Of a stretch of DNA of 41,718 nucleotides, positions 24,777 through 34,525 are shown in pieces. Within the stretch, counting starts at the first letter, position 1. The number at the start of each line of letters is the position of its first letter. The notes under the pieces were generated by a model that was given only the letters and a program-made list of their open reading frames with translations, did not search any database and had not been told where the DNA came from. The stretch comes from an uncultured Muribaculaceae bacterium (GTDB lineage: Bacteria; Bacteroidota; Bacteroidia; Bacteroidales; Muribaculaceae): positions 1 through 41,718 of the forward strand of contig CANRPJ010000026.1 in assembly GCA_947632485.1 (NCBI GenBank). The letters are read 5' to 3'. Position numbers and translations under genes: made by a program.

Positions 24777-27377
24777 TTAACTGTTTTTGAAAACGAGGTT
24801 GTCGCCGTCTCTGTCTATCACGATCGGGTGATCGCGATCTACCTTCTGAGCCAGAATATCTTTCGACAACTGGTTAAGCACCATTCGCTGGATAGTACGC
24901 TTCACGGGGCGAGCACCGAACTCAGGATCGTAGCCGTCTTCGGCAAGAAGTTCGAGAGCTGGCTGAGTTACCTCAAGCGTAACTCCATTGGATTTCAAGA
25001 TCTTCTGAACGCTCTTTACCTGAAGGTCTACAATCTCCTGAATCTCTTTCTTATCCAGAGGAGTAAACATCACAATCTCATCAATTCGGTTGAGGAACTC
25101 AGGACGAATGCGCTCTTTAAGCAGATCCATCACATCTTCCTTAGTATTGGCGATCACTGCCTGCTTATCGTCTTCGCTCTTTTCGTTGAATCCCTGGAAG
25201 TTTCTGCGGATCACATCGCTACCCATATTCGAGGTCATGATGATGATCGTATTCTTGAAGTTGATGAAGCGACCCTTGTTATCGGTAAGCCTACCATCAT
25301 CGAGCACCTGAAGAAGTATATTGAACACATCGGGATTTGCCTTCTCGATCTCATCGAAGAGAACTACGCTATAGGGCTTCCTTCTCACGGCTTCCGTAAG
25401 CTGACCTCCCTCTTCATATCCTACATATCCCGGAGGCGCTCCGACGAGCCTCGACACGGAGTGCTTCTCCATATACTCCGACATATCGATACGCGTCATC
25501 ATATCCTCGTCGTCAAACAGATATTCGGCTAAGGCTTTTGCCAGCTCAGTCTTACCCACACCGGTGGTGCCGAGGAAGATAAATGAACCGATAGGTCTGC
25601 GGGGGTCATTAAGGCCTGCACGCGAACGGCGCACTGCATCGCTCACCGCCCGGATTGCGGCATCCTGACCAACCACTCTGCGGTGGAGCTCTTCCTCAAG
25701 GTGCAGGAGCTTCTCCTTCTCGCTCTGAGCCATCTTCTTAACCGGAATACCGGTCCAGCGGCTTACTACCTCGGCGATATCCTCTGCATCGACCTCCTCC
25801 TTAATCATGGCTCCTTCTCCCTGAAGCTCTCTCAGCTTCTCCTGGATAGCCTTATTCTCATCTTCTTTCTGCTTGATGCGGCTGTAGCGGATCTCGGCTA
25901 CCTTTGCGTAGTCTCCCTCACGCTCAGCGCGTTCAGCCTCAATCTTGAGCTGCTCGATATCGATCTTGTTCTGCTGAATCTTGTTGATCTCAGTTTTTTC
26001 AGCCTGCCATTTAGCTTTCAGCGACTTCTCTTCATCGCGCAGGTTGGCCAGATCCTCATCGATTTCCTTAAGCTTATATTGATTGTCTTCGCGTTTAAGC
26101 GCCTCGCGCTCAATTTCAAGCTGCTTGATCTTTCTGGCTGCCTCATCGAGAGCCTGGGGCATGGAATCCATCTCAAGCCTGAGTTTGGAAGCTGCCTCAT
26201 CGATCAGGTCGATAGCTTTGTCGGGAAGGAAACGATCGGTAATATAACGAACTGAAAGCTGCACAGCCGCAATAATCGCCTCGTCCATGATGCGCACCTT
26301 ATGGTGGTTCTCATAACGCTCCTTAAGACCACGGAGAATCGAGATTGCGCTAAGCTCATCGGGCTCATCAACCATCACTTTCTGGAAGCGGCGCTCAAGC
26401 GCCTTATCCTTTTCGAAGTATTTCTGGTATTCATCGAGAGTGGTAGCACCTATGGAGCGCAACTCGCCGCGAGCCAGAGCCGGCTTCAGGATATTTGCAG
26501 CGTCCATAGCGCCTTCGCCCTTACCCGCGCCTACGAGAGTATGAATCTCATCGATGAAGAGGATAATCTCTCCGTCGCTCTGAGTCACCTCGTTGACTAT
26601 CGCCTTGAGCCTCTCTTCAAATTCACCCTTATATTTCGCACCTGCTACCAGGGCTCCCATATCGAGCGAATAGATCTGCTTTGATTTCAGGTTTTCCGGC
26701 ACATCGCCGCGAACTATACGGTGGGCGAGACCCTCGGCGATAGCGGTCTTACCGGTACCCGGTTCGCCAACGAGCATAGGATTGTTTTTCGTGCGGCGTG
26801 ACAGGATCTGGAGCACACGGCGAATCTCTTCGTCACGGCCGATTACCGGATCGAGCTTGCCGCTGCGGGCGCGGTCATTAAGGTTGATAGCATATTTGCT
26901 CAGAGCCTGATAGCTCTCCTCGGAGCTCTGAGAGGTCACTTTATTACCCTTACGCAGTTCGTTGATAGCGGCCTTAAGACCGTCTTCCGTAATCCCGGCG
27001 TCCTTTAATGCTTGCGAAGCCTTGCACTTTGTGCGAAGAATACCCATCAGTATCGCTTCAGCACTAACGTATTCATCGCCGAGACCCTTGGAGAAATCTA
27101 CTGCTTTCTGTAAGGCCTCATTGCTTTCACGGCTCAGGAACACATCGCCGCCGCTTACTTTCGGCAAACTTGCAATTTCCCGGTCGATTGTAGTAGTGAC
27201 GCTTCCAAGATTAGCACCAAGTTTCTGGAACACGAATTGCACTATATTCTCGCTCTCCGAGATGAGAGCCTTGAGAATATGCACTGGCTCAATCTGCTGC
27301 TGACCGTTCTGCTTTGTAAGCTCTACGGCTTTCTGCACTATTTCTTGGGCCTTGATGGTAAAGTTGTTGAAGTTCAT
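24777..27377 (-). CDS. clpB: ATP-dependent protein disaggregase ClpB
   Basis: A hexameric AAA+ chaperone that, with DnaK/DnaJ/GrpE, extracts and refolds aggregated proteins after heat stress. The 866-residue protein has the Clp N-domain (1-145) and a first ATPase with Walker A GEPGTGKT (204-211) and Walker B ILFIDE (272-277). The long charged M-domain coiled coil (about 400-530) follows, and then a second ATPase with GTTGVGKT (603-610). Presence of the M-domain and absence of a ClpP-binding loop mark it as ClpB rather than ClpA/ClpC. It is a single gene. A perfect 8-pair hairpin lies in the probable leader; no CIRCE element was seen. Confidence 0.98.
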   Translation of the reverse strand: MNFNNFTIKAQEIVQKAVELTKQNGQQQIEPVHILKALISESENIVQFVFQKLGANLGSVTTTIDREIASLPKVSGGDVFLSRESNEALQKAVDFSKGLGDEYVSAEAILMGILRTKCKASQALKDAGITEDGLKAAINELRKGNKVTSQSSEESYQALSKYAINLNDRARSGKLDPVIGRDEEIRRVLQILSRRTKNNPMLVGEPGTGKTAIAEGLAHRIVRGDVPENLKSKQIYSLDMGALVAGAKYKGEFEERLKAIVNEVTQSDGEIILFIDEIHTLVGAGKGEGAMDAANILKPALARGELRSIGATTLDEYQKYFEKDKALERRFQKVMVDEPDELSAISILRGLKERYENHHKVRIMDEAIIAAVQLSVRYITDRFLPDKAIDLIDEAASKLRLEMDSMPQALDEAARKIKQLEIEREALKREDNQYKLKEIDEDLANLRDEEKSLKAKWQAEKTEINKIQQNKIDIEQLKIEAERAEREGDYAKVAEIRYSRIKQKEDENKAIQEKLRELQGEGAMIKEEVDAEDIAEVVSRWTGIPVKKMAQSEKEKLLHLEEELHRRVVGQDAAIRAVSDAVRRSRAGLNDPRRPIGSFIFLGTTGVGKTELAKALAEYLFDDEDMMTRIDMSEYMEKHSVSRLVGAPPGYVGYEEGGQLTEAVRRKPYSVVLFDEIEKANPDVFNILLQVLDDGRLTDNKGRFINFKNTIIIMTSNMGSDVIRRNFQGFNEKSEDDKQAVIANTKEDVMDLLKERIRPEFLNRIDEIVMFTPLDKKEIQEIVDLQVKSVQKILKSNGVTLEVTQPALELLAEDGYDPEFGARPVKRTIQRMVLNQLSKDILAQKVDRDHPIVIDRDGDNLVFKNS

Positions 27378-27413
27378 AACCCAGATGTTTTTTCTATAAT
27401 TTCAGTTTCTGCT

Positions 27414-27437
27414 GAAAGACCTGTTTTTTGGTCTTTC
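27414..27437 (-). promoter_or_regulatory. Perfect hairpin in the clpB upstream region
   Basis: GAAAGACC and GGTCTTTC pair without mismatch around an eight-base A-rich loop (minus-strand reading), 36 bases before the clpB ATG. On the minus strand the loop is A-rich and no T run follows, so it is not a terminator for that strand. A leader structure or operator is possible. Confidence 0.45.
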
Positions 27438-27492
27438 CATGATATTAACAAATCGAATAGGCGAATGGTTGTTTTCGAATATCATCTGAAGG

Positions 27493-27523
27493 TTTGAAGA
27501 ATGAAAAACTATTAGTAACTTCG
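27493..27523 (+). promoter_or_regulatory. Promoter of the pRiA4b ORF-3-like gene
   Basis: TTTG (27493-27496), 19 bases, then TAACTTCG (27516-27523), one mismatch from TAnnTTTG; about 46 bases from the box to the ATG at 27570. Confidence 0.6.
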
Positions 27524-27569
27524 CGGCACTGCATGGCACACGCCGCAGAATAAATGATTGGATTGAATT

Positions 27570-28109
27570 ATGGTCTATAGATTTAAGATTGTCAACGATG
27601 AGGTGAGCAATTTTGCTCGCGAGATTGAGATTAGCCCGGACGCTTCTTTTCTTGAGCTCCGAAATGCCATTCTCGATAGCGTAGGTTATCGGCGCGATGG
27701 CATCGACTCCTTTTTTATCTGCGATGACGACTGGAGCAAGCGGGAGGAGATTACGCTCGAAGATATGGGCTCCGACAGCGACAGAGACATTTGGCTGATG
27801 GCCGATACGCCGCTTAACGACTTTGTTGAGGAGGAAGGACAGAGGATTATTTTCGTGTTCGATTACCTTACTGACCGTTCTTTCTTCATGGAGCTTAAGG
27901 AGATCATCACCGGCCGCAATTCAAGCGCTCCGCTCTGCACTATGAAGAGAGGCACGCCGCCGGCACAGAGCATTGATTTAGATGAGTTCGAAAAGAAAAT
28001 AGATGCCGCATCTGCTAAAAGCTCTGAGCTCGATATGGATTTGCAGTCGGAAGATGGGTATGATGATGAAGATCTCTCCTCGTTTGATAATATGGATTAT
28101 CAGGAATAA
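27570..28109 (+). CDS. Plasmid pRiA4b ORF-3-like family protein
   Basis: A 179-residue cytoplasmic protein resembling the chromosomal Bacteroidales members of the PRiA4_ORF3 family. The N-terminal part (1-75) has the family pattern of a beta-hairpin, FLELRNAILDSVGY, and FFICDDDWSKREEITL. A second half continues through FVFDYLTDRSFFMELKEI. The C-terminus from about residue 143 is an acidic, low-complexity tail rich in Asp, Glu and Ser. Function is not established in this family, despite a name derived from a plasmid. It is a single gene with its own promoter and terminator, divergent from clpB. Confidence 0.82.
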   Translation: MVYRFKIVNDEVSNFAREIEISPDASFLELRNAILDSVGYRRDGIDSFFICDDDWSKREEITLEDMGSDSDRDIWLMADTPLNDFVEEEGQRIIFVFDYLTDRSFFMELKEIITGRNSSAPLCTMKRGTPPAQSIDLDEFEKKIDAASAKSSELDMDLQSEDGYDDEDLSSFDNMDYQE

Positions 28110-28131
28110 GAGAGGAGAAGAAAGAAAAGCA

Positions 28132-28175
28132 GGGGAGCGGCTTCCGGAATCGGATTTCGCTCCCCTTAGTTATTT
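28132..28175 (+). terminator. Terminator of the pRiA4b ORF-3-like gene
   Basis: Stem ggggagcg / cgctcccc (28132-28139 and 28158-28165) with an inner TCCG/CGGA stem is followed by TTAGTTATTTTA. Confidence 0.75.
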
Positions 28176-28202
28176 TACCCTAAGAATTCCTGACAGGCTC
28201 TT

Positions 28203-28556
28203 CTACCTGTGAGTTCTTTTTCCTAATATTTTGCTGAGGAATGAAGATTTCTGCTCGCTGGGTTTCAGATGTACGCGCACTTCGTCGGTGTCCTTTCCAA
28301 GGAAAAGTATATGGTTGGGAAATACGAACGCTATCATCTTATCAAACTCTAGAACCCCGTTGAGGGCACGCTTCAGGAAACGGCGAAACGGATTGAATTC
28401 CTCCAGATCGCCAATCACAACCTCTTTTTCCTTGGCATCAATCTTATGATGCTTGCTCAGAATATCAAGGAAATAGTCGAGATTCATCGACTCCGCGTTG
28501 CCTTGAGGCTTGTTGAATTTCTTATATATCTCTTTAATTACCTCGTCAGTTATCAT
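28203..28556 (-). CDS. Conserved-looking hypothetical protein, 117 residues
   Basis: I do not recognise this family. The 117-residue sequence has no signal peptide or membrane segment. It is rich in Lys and Glu, starts with an amphipathic helix (MITDEVIKEIYKKF), has a hydrophobic central stretch MIAFVFPNHILFL (about 74-86), and ends in a basic tail (KILGKRTHR). It is bounded by terminators on both sides: the plus-strand terminator at 28132-28175 and the minus-strand terminator at 28631-28668. It is therefore probably transcribed alone. No TAnnTTTG was found in the short space upstream. The clean frame and codon use like its neighbours support a real gene. Confidence 0.7.
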   Translation of the reverse strand: MITDEVIKEIYKKFNKPQGNAESMNLDYFLDILSKHHKIDAKEKEVVIGDLEEFNPFRRFLKRALNGVLEFDKMIAFVFPNHILFLGKDTDEVRVHLKPSEQKSSFLSKILGKRTHR

Positions 28557-28630
28557 AGTTTGTAGCTGGGGGAGTCGCCTTTTTACCAGCTCCCGTTCAT
28601 CTTTAGAACGCTTCAGAACCGGTATGGTTC

Positions 28631-28668
28631 AAAAAAAGAGTCGGAAGAATTCTTCCGACTCTTTTTTG
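28631..28668 (-). terminator. Strong terminator of the methylmalonyl-CoA decarboxylase operon
   Basis: A perfect 36-base palindrome (28632-28667) centred on GAATTC, with flanking A and T runs, lies 16 bases after the beta-subunit stop. Its symmetry means it would stop transcription from either side. Confidence 0.9.
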
Positions 28669-28683
28669 AAGATGCAATCTCTA

Positions 28684-29826
28684 TTAGCTAAGGAAGCTGA
28701 GGAGGATACCGGCTGCTACTGCAGATCCGATCACACCTGCCACATTCGGTCCCATCGCATGCATGAGCAGGTGATTGTTTCTGTCGAACTCACGACCTAC
28801 CACCTCAGACACACGCGCACTGTCGGGCACTGCAGATACGCCTGCATTACCGATAAGCGGGTTGATCTTGCGACCCTGCTTGAGGAAGAGGTTGAAGAAC
28901 TTGACGAAGCATACACCTACCGTAGTAGCGATGATGAAGGAGAGAAGACCCAAACCGAAAATCAGGATCGATTTGCCGGTAAGGAACTTATCAGCCTGAG
29001 TGGAAGCACCTACGGTGAGACCGATGAGGATAGTCACTACATCGACCAGCGGACCGCGTGCAGTCTCAGCAAGACGACGGGTCACGCCGCTTTCCTTAAG
29101 CAGGTTGCCGAAGAAGAGCATACCCAGCAGAGGCAGACCTGAAGGAACCAGGAATGCAGTGGTAAGGAAGCCTACGATAGGGAAGATGATCTTCTCCTTC
29201 TGGCTCACCTGGCGAGGAGCCGGCATCCTGATAAGGCGCTCCTTTTTCGATGTAAGGAGCAGCATGATAGGACGCTGAATCACCGGCACGAGAGCCATGT
29301 AAGAGTAGGCCGATACGGCGATGGCACCCATCAGGTCGGGCGCGAGCTTGGAGCTCAGGAAGATAGCCGTAGGACCGTCGGCACCACCGATGATACCGAT
29401 TGCACCAGCCTCATTAGGAGCGAAGCCAGCCAGAAGAGCGAGCAGATAGGCACCGAAAATACCCATCTGGGCGGCGGCACCGATCAGAATCAGGCGGGGT
29501 TGCGAAATCAGAGCCGAGAAGTCGGTCATGGCACCGATACCCAAGAAGATAAGGGGCGGGTACCAGCCCTGCCTTACACCCTGATACAGAATGTTGAGCA
29601 CAGACCCGTTCTCGTAGATTCCAATATTCATGCCCGGGAACATCGGTATATTGCCCACAATCATACCGAAGCCGATAGGGATAAGAAGCAGAGGCTCCCA
29701 ATCCTTTATGATGGCCACAGAGATGAAGGCGATGCCGATTATGATCATCGCAATGTTCTGCCAGGCCACATTAGCGAAGCCCGTGTACTGCCAGAACTGT
29801 ACAAGGCTACTAATTATCTGATCCAT
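28684..29826 (-). CDS. Na+-translocating decarboxylase beta subunit (OadB/MmdB family)
   Basis: A 380-residue polytopic inner-membrane protein that decarboxylates carboxybiotin and pumps Na+ outward. Many hydrophobic segments alternate with short loops. The conserved GIIGGADGPTAIF stretch and GNLLKESG, of the ion-binding helices, are both visible. The ATG at 29826 is preferred; an in-frame TTG at 29844 would overlap the preceding gene. It is the last gene of the operon with the biotin carrier, the OadG-like subunit, the carboxyltransferase and the epimerase, so methylmalonyl-CoA rather than oxaloacetate is the likely substrate of the complex. Confidence 0.94.
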   Translation of the reverse strand: MDQIISSLVQFWQYTGFANVAWQNIAMIIIGIAFISVAIIKDWEPLLLIPIGFGMIVGNIPMFPGMNIGIYENGSVLNILYQGVRQGWYPPLIFLGIGAMTDFSALISQPRLILIGAAAQMGIFGAYLLALLAGFAPNEAGAIGIIGGADGPTAIFLSSKLAPDLMGAIAVSAYSYMALVPVIQRPIMLLLTSKKERLIRMPAPRQVSQKEKIIFPIVGFLTTAFLVPSGLPLLGMLFFGNLLKESGVTRRLAETARGPLVDVVTILIGLTVGASTQADKFLTGKSILIFGLGLLSFIIATTVGVCFVKFFNLFLKQGRKINPLIGNAGVSAVPDSARVSEVVGREFDRNNHLLMHAMGPNVAGVIGSAVAAGILLSFLS

Positions 29827-29836
29827 GAAGCAGAAA

Positions 29837-30307
29837 TTAGGCAATAGTTAGGATATCGGCACCTTCAAGGACTGATTCACCCTTGGATACGAGAATGGAA
29901 GCTACGGTACCATCTACTTCAGCGGTGATATCGTTTTCCATCTTCATTGCCTCAATTACAGCTACTTTATCGCCGGCTTTTACTGCCTGACCTTCTTTAA
30001 CACAAATATCAAGAATCACACCGGGAAGCGGAGAAGTAACCTTCTTGGCTGCGCCGGAGGCAGCGGGCTTCGGTGCAGGAGCAGCTGCGGGGGCTGCGGC
30101 AGGAGCGGCTGCGGGAGCGGCGCTTACGGGAGCTTGAACTGCAGCAGGAGCCTGAGAAGCGGCTACGGCAGCGGCACCGGTAAGAGCGTTTTCGAGCTCT
30201 ACGTGATATTCAGCACCGTTTACCGTAACAGATGCGTTTTTACCTTCTACACTGTTGATGGCTACTTCGTAGTCCTTACCATTGATTTTTAACTTATATG
30301 TTTTCAT
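29837..30307 (-). CDS. Biotin carboxyl-carrier subunit of methylmalonyl-CoA decarboxylase
   Basis: A 156-residue biotinyl protein that shuttles the carboxyl group from the carboxyltransferase to the membrane beta subunit. An N-terminal domain (1-45) is followed by a flexible Ala/Pro-rich linker (about 48-86), typical of these carriers. The C-terminal biotinyl domain carries EAMKMEN with the biotin-accepting Lys122. It starts 25 bases after the OadG-like gene, and its stop is ten bases before the beta-subunit ATG. Confidence 0.95.
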   Translation of the reverse strand: MKTYKLKINGKDYEVAINSVEGKNASVTVNGAEYHVELENALTGAAAVAASQAPAAVQAPVSAAPAAAPAAAPAAAPAPKPAASGAAKKVTSPLPGVILDICVKEGQAVKAGDKVAVIEAMKMENDITAEVDGTVASILVSKGESVLEGADILTIA

Positions 30308-30332
30308 GTCTTGATTTGTTTTCAGTTAGATT

Positions 30333-31286
30333 TTATCGTGGTGATTGAGTTAAAACAGAAGATTTGCTGCTCCATTCATGGTGATCCATAGGCTTGAGGG
30401 TAAGCACATTGCTCTCAAGGTCATGAGCGCTCTCGCTGAAATAGAGATGCAGACCCAGCGCTATGGCAGCATAGGTGTCGCCGCTCTGATCCATATCGAG
30501 AGCCAGAGCGATGGCGGCTGCGGTTTCGGCATCAGCAGGCGAAGTAGCTGCTGCTACCGGCTGCTGAGCTGCTTCCTTCATTGCCTTCTCTTTCTTTGCC
30601 TTAGCATTGGCTACACGCTCAAAGAGAAGCCAGAAGAGGAACCAGAGGATAGCAAGAGCTATGAATACTACTGCAACAGAAGTAGCACTGAGAATCCAGC
30701 CATGTGGGTCCTGACGCGCCATTCTCTGAGCATTCGACTCTACATTCTGGTTGCCGTTGAGTACACGGGGGCTCGGAGTCATCGGCTCAGGCACCGTGAC
30801 GAATTCCATCTGCTTATTATCCTCAGCGAGTTTACTTACTGACATACCGACGGGGAGGTTCTCTGGCACAACGATTGAGTCGACAATCGTGCGACCGTCG
30901 TTGCTGACCAGATAGATCGTGCTTCCGCGGCGAATCTTGAAGGAGGAATAGAATGCACCCTGATTACCGTTGCCTGTAGCAAAGAACAGAGCCACCTGGC
31001 GCGGACCGATCTGCACGCGGTTGTCGGTCTTCGGAATAAGGCTCTTCTTCAGGTCATTCTTATCGTCGGTAAGGTAACAGCCACCCATGTTGACTATACC
31101 TTGCGAGGTATTGAGAATCTCAATCCAGCCTGTTCTTTTGCCGAAATCATCGACAATGCAGGTGCTGTCCGGTTCGGCGAGAACCTCAGATATCACGAGG
31201 TCTGCGACGTTCTGGGCATGCAGTGCAGCCGAAGAGGTCAGAAGAAAAGCCAGAGAAAGGAAAATACTCTTCACTTTCATGCTCAC
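30333..31286 (-). CDS. OadG-like subunit fused to a lamin-tail domain
   Basis: A 317-residue membrane protein in the gamma-subunit slot of the sodium-pump operon. A signal peptide ends near ALHAQ (25). A lamin-tail-like beta domain follows (about 26-175, with DLVISEVLAEPD, GWIEILNTS and NMGGCYLTDD). A single hydrophobic helix is at 197-222, then a charged helix and linker. The C-terminal OadG-type tail contains HDLESNVLTL and ends in SSVLTQSPR. The lamin-tail part should be periplasmic and the tail cytoplasmic, where gamma subunits hold the complex together. Its start is six bases after the carboxyltransferase stop. Confidence 0.85.
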   Translation of the reverse strand: MSMKVKSIFLSLAFLLTSSAALHAQNVADLVISEVLAEPDSTCIVDDFGKRTGWIEILNTSQGIVNMGGCYLTDDKNDLKKSLIPKTDNRVQIGPRQVALFFATGNGNQGAFYSSFKIRRGSTIYLVSNDGRTIVDSIVVPENLPVGMSVSKLAEDNKQMEFVTVPEPMTPSPRVLNGNQNVESNAQRMARQDPHGWILSATSVAVVFIALAILWFLFWLLFERVANAKAKKEKAMKEAAQQPVAAATSPADAETAAAIALALDMDQSGDTYAAIALGLHLYFSESAHDLESNVLTLKPMDHHEWSSKSSVLTQSPR

Positions 31287-31292
31287 ACTTGG

Positions 31293-32846
31293 TTACAGAG
31301 GAATGTTACCGTGTTTCTTCGGAGGATTGGCCACCTTCTTCGTAGCGAGCATCTGAAGGGCGCGGATCACACGGAAGCGAGTGTTGCGCGGTTCAATCAC
31401 ATCGTCGATATAGCCATACTTGGCAGCCTGATAGGGATTGGCGAAAAGGTCGCGGTATTCGTCTTCCTTCTCCTTAATATATGCAGCGGGATCCGGAGCT
31501 TCCTTAGCACCCTTGGCATAGAGCACACCAACAGCACCCTCAGCACCCATTACAGCGATCTCGGAGGTAGGCCATGCATAGTTCATGTCGCCGCGAAGCT
31601 GCTTGCAGCTCATCACGATGTGGCTGCCGCCGTAGCTCTTGCGCAGAGTAACCGTAACCTTGGGCACGGTTGCCTCGCCGTAGGCATAGAGCAGTTTTGC
31701 GCCGTGGAGAATCACGCCGTTGTATTCCTGACCGGTGCCGGGGAGGAATCCGGGCACATCGACGAGCGTTACCAAAGGAATATTGAAGGCATCGCAGAAG
31801 CGCACGAAGCGAGCACCCTTGCGGCTTGCGTTGCTGTCGAGCACACCGGCAAGAACCTTCGGCTGATTGGCTACGATACCAACTGCCTGACCGTTCATGC
31901 GGGCGAAACCGATGATGATATTCTTGGCATAGTCTCTATGAACCTCAAGGAACTCACTGTTGTCAACGATGGCTCCGATCACCTCATACATATCATAGCT
32001 GCGCATCGGGCTATCAGGAATGATAGTGTTCAGCTTATCTTCCATGCGATCGATAGGATCGGTGCAGGGCATGATAGGAGTCTCCTCCAGATTGTTCTGG
32101 GGGATATAAGACAGCAGCTTGCGAATGATTGTGAGAGCCTCATCGCCGTTTTCTGCCACGAAGTGGGTCACACCGCTCTTTACAGAGTGAACGCTTGCGC
32201 CGCCGAGCTGCTCCTGAGTTACATCTTCGCCCGTCACGGTCTTCACTACCGTAGGACCGGTGAGGAACATATAGGAGATGCCCTTGGCCATGATAGTGAA
32301 GTCGGTAAGTGCGGGGCTATATACTGCACCACCTGCGCAGGGACCGAGAATTGCGGAAATCTGGGGAATCACGCCGGAAGCAAGGATATTGCGCTGGAAG
32401 ATTTCAGCATAGCCTGCCAAAGCGTTGATGCCCTCCTGGATGCGTGCGCCACCCGAGTCATTAAGACCGATCACGGGAGCACCCATCTTCATGGCGAGAT
32501 CCATCACTTTGCAGATCTTCTGAGCCATGGTCTCTGAAAGAGAACCACCGTAGACGGTAAAGTCCTGTGCGAAAACGTAGACGAGGCGTCCGTCGATAGT
32601 ACCGTAGCCGGTCACTACGCCGTCGCCAAGTATATGCTTCTTGTCCTGGCCGAAGTTGGTGCAGCGGTGAGTAACGAACATGTCGAGCTCCTCAAAACTG
32701 CCTTCATCAAGCAGCTGCGCGATGCGCTCGCGGGCGGTATATTTGCCGCGCTCGTGCTGCTTTGCAATGGCCTTTTCGCCTCCGCCCAGACGGGCCTCGG
32801 CGCGCTTGTCGACAAGTTTTTGGATTTTTTCTTCCTGTACTGTCAT
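31293..32846 (-). CDS. mmdA: Methylmalonyl-CoA decarboxylase alpha subunit (acyl-CoA carboxyltransferase)
   Basis: A 517-residue biotin-dependent carboxyltransferase that moves the carboxyl group of (S)-methylmalonyl-CoA to the biotin carrier, giving propionyl-CoA. It has the two crotonase-like halves. The first oxyanion region is [15 protein letters not shown] and the second is [17 protein letters not shown] with [15 protein letters not shown]. The same fold serves propionyl-CoA carboxylase; the neighbouring epimerase and sodium-pump subunits favour the decarboxylase role. It starts 42 bases after the epimerase gene. Confidence 0.95.
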   Translation of the reverse strand: MTVQEEKIQKLVDKRAEARLGGGEKAIAKQHERGKYTARERIAQLLDEGSFEELDMFVTHRCTNFGQDKKHILGDGVVTGYGTIDGRLVYVFAQDFTVYGGSLSETMAQKICKVMDLAMKMGAPVIGLNDSGGARIQEGINALAGYAEIFQRNILASGVIPQISAILGPCAGGAVYSPALTDFTIMAKGISYMFLTGPTVVKTVTGEDVTQEQLGGASVHSVKSGVTHFVAENGDEALTIIRKLLSYIPQNNLEETPIMPCTDPIDRMEDKLNTIIPDSPMRSYDMYEVIGAIVDNSEFLEVHRDYAKNIIIGFARMNGQAVGIVANQPKVLAGVLDSNASRKGARFVRFCDAFNIPLVTLVDVPGFLPGTGQEYNGVILHGAKLLYAYGEATVPKVTVTLRKSYGGSHIVMSCKQLRGDMNYAWPTSEIAVMGAEGAVGVLYAKGAKEAPDPAAYIKEKEDEYRDLFANPYQAAKYGYIDDVIEPRNTRFRVIRALQMLATKKVANPPKKHGNIPL

Positions 32847-32888
32847 GATCTTAGATTATTTTTCAGAAAAGTATATTCCACTTTCCAG

Positions 32889-33311
32889 TTATTTCGTAGC
32901 CGGATCTTCGCAGAGCTCGGTGAGCACGGCCTGCGTGTTTTTCGGGTGGAGGAAAGCGATGTTGAGTCCGTCGGCGCCTTTGCGGGGAGCCTTGTCGATC
33001 AGACGCACGCCTTTCTCTTCAGCCTCAGCCAGAGCCTCGGCAACACCGTCCTCTACAGCGAATGCCATATGGTGCATGCCGCCCTTACCGCCATTCTTCT
33101 CGATGAATTTTGCGATGGTGCTTTCGGGAGAAGTAGCTTCGAGAAGCTCAATCTTTACGTCGCCAACCTTAATAAAGGCGGTTGTCACTTTCTGGTCTTC
33201 TACTACCTCTTTCTTGTAGCATTTCAGACCCAGTACGTCTTCGTAGTACTTGATAGCCTCATCGAGGTTGGGCACGGCAATGCCGATGTGTTCAATATGA
33301 GAAATCTTCAT
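32889..33311 (-). CDS. mce: Methylmalonyl-CoA epimerase
   Basis: A 140-residue VOC-fold enzyme that interconverts (R)- and (S)-methylmalonyl-CoA, linking the B12-dependent mutase to the decarboxylase. Two beta-alpha-beta-beta-beta repeats are visible. Likely metal ligands are His8 (HIEHIGIAV), an acid in KIELLE (about 55-58), His81 (GMHHMAF) and Glu132 (LTELCED). It is the first gene of the operon. No perfect promoter was found upstream; a TAACTTAG (one mismatch) lies in the divergent gap with lpxD. Confidence 0.95.
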   Translation of the reverse strand: MKISHIEHIGIAVPNLDEAIKYYEDVLGLKCYKKEVVEDQKVTTAFIKVGDVKIELLEATSPESTIAKFIEKNGGKGGMHHMAFAVEDGVAEALAEAEEKGVRLIDKAPRKGADGLNIAFLHPKNTQAVLTELCEDPATK

Positions 33312-33517
33312 GTTGTTGATATTTAATTAGTTCTCTTTTTTCTTGCTTGGGTTTGTTTTCTTCTGGAAATGCGCTCTCTGCTGGTCGGCACAAATCCGGT
33401 GCTAAGTTACTAAAAAAATCGCTATCAGCGGTCAGCAAGGGCAAAAAAGATGATTTTACGCGGTGAGTGACAAAAGGTCGGGAGTTTTTTACGATATTTG
33501 CAAAAATTTTTGTGTTA
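33312..33517. other. Divergent intergenic region between mce and lpxD
   Basis: This 206-base gap must hold the promoters of both the propionate operon (minus) and the lipid A operon (plus). On the minus strand TAACTTAG, one mismatch from consensus, is near 33400-33410. On the plus strand GATATTTG, one mismatch, is near 33493-33500. Neither has a clear -33 TTTG at the right spacing. No RNA gene or strong hairpin was seen. Confidence 0.4.
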
Positions 33518-34525
33518 ATGAAGATTACTGCTCGCGAGTTGGCTAAGCTTACCGGTGGTTCAATCGATGGCGATGGAGAGACAGAACTCTCTGGTTTCGC
33601 GAAGATTGAAGAGGCCGGTAAGGGCGATTTGACCTTTCTCGCAAACGAAAAATATACTCCATATATCTATAATACGGAGGCTTCGGCTGTGCTCGTAAAA
33701 GATAGCTTTATGGCAGAGCATCCCGTGAAGGCCACTCTTATCAGGGTTGCCGATCCGTATGCCACTCTCGGAATGCTGCTCCGCCATGTGGCTTCGATGG
33801 CACCGCGTCCGCAGGGTGTGGAGAACCCAAGTTACATAGCGGAGGGAGTAGAGCTTCCGGAACAGCATTATATCGGTGCTTTCGCGTATTTAGGTAAGGG
33901 AGTGAGGCTTGGCCGGAATGTAAGTATCTATCCGCAGGCCTATGTGGGAGATGGTTGCCAGATCGGCGATGACACAATCATCTATGCCGGTGCTAAAATC
34001 TATCCCGGGTGCTCGGTAGGAAGCAGATGTGTGATCCATTCCGGAGCCGTGATAGGAGCTGACGGATTCGGTTTCGCTCCCAATGGCGAGCACTATGAAA
34101 AGATTCCTCAGCTTGGAAATGTGATAATAGAAGACGATGTGGAGATCGGTGCGAATACGACTGTAGATCGCGCTACGTTTGGAAGCACGCGGGTGGGGAC
34201 AGGCACGAAGCTCGACAACCTCATTCAGGTGGCCCACAATGTAGTGATTGGTCGCGATAATGTGTTTGCAGCGCAGACGGGAATCGCAGGTTCCGTGAAA
34301 ATCGGCGACCGCAACCGGATAGGCGGACAGGTAGGTTTTGCCGGCCACATCTCTATCGGCGACAATAATGAAATCGGCGCCCAGTCGGGTCTTCATAGAA
34401 ATGTGGGCAATGGCGAAAGGCTTATGGGTACCCCCGCAATACCTGCAGCCAAATTTGCGAGAACCCAATTTTATATGGCCCGGCTTTCGGAAATTTTTAA
34501 TAAGAAACAAGACAACTCAAAATAA
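33518..34525 (+). CDS. lpxD: UDP-3-O-(3-hydroxyacyl)glucosamine N-acyltransferase LpxD
   Basis: Adds the N-linked hydroxyacyl chain to UDP-acyl-glucosamine, the third step of lipid A synthesis. From the ATG at 33518 the protein has 335 residues. An N-terminal uridine-binding domain (1-95) precedes left-handed beta-helix hexapeptide repeats (about 105-300, for example [35 protein letters not shown]), and a C-terminal helix follows. The catalytic His is expected in the [11 protein letters not shown] segment. An in-frame GTG at 33467 gives a longer N-terminus that family length does not support. The stop shares its last base with the next start (TAATG). Confidence 0.96.
   Translation: MKITARELAKLTGGSIDGDGETELSGFAKIEEAGKGDLTFLANEKYTPYIYNTEASAVLVKDSFMAEHPVKATLIRVADPYATLGMLLRHVASMAPRPQGVENPSYIAEGVELPEQHYIGAFAYLGKGVRLGRNVSIYPQAYVGDGCQIGDDTIIYAGAKIYPGCSVGSRCVIHSGAVIGADGFGFAPNGEHYEKIPQLGNVIIEDDVEIGANTTVDRATFGSTRVGTGTKLDNLIQVAHNVVIGRDNVFAAQTGIAGSVKIGDRNRIGGQVGFAGHISIGDNNEIGAQSGLHRNVGNGERLMGTPAIPAAKFARTQFYMARLSEIFNKKQDNSK

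Noticed and set aside
31101..32537. Open frame of 478 codons on the plus strand over the mmdA gene
   Set aside because: Shadow of a well-conserved carboxyltransferase; no recognisable domain and no promoter.
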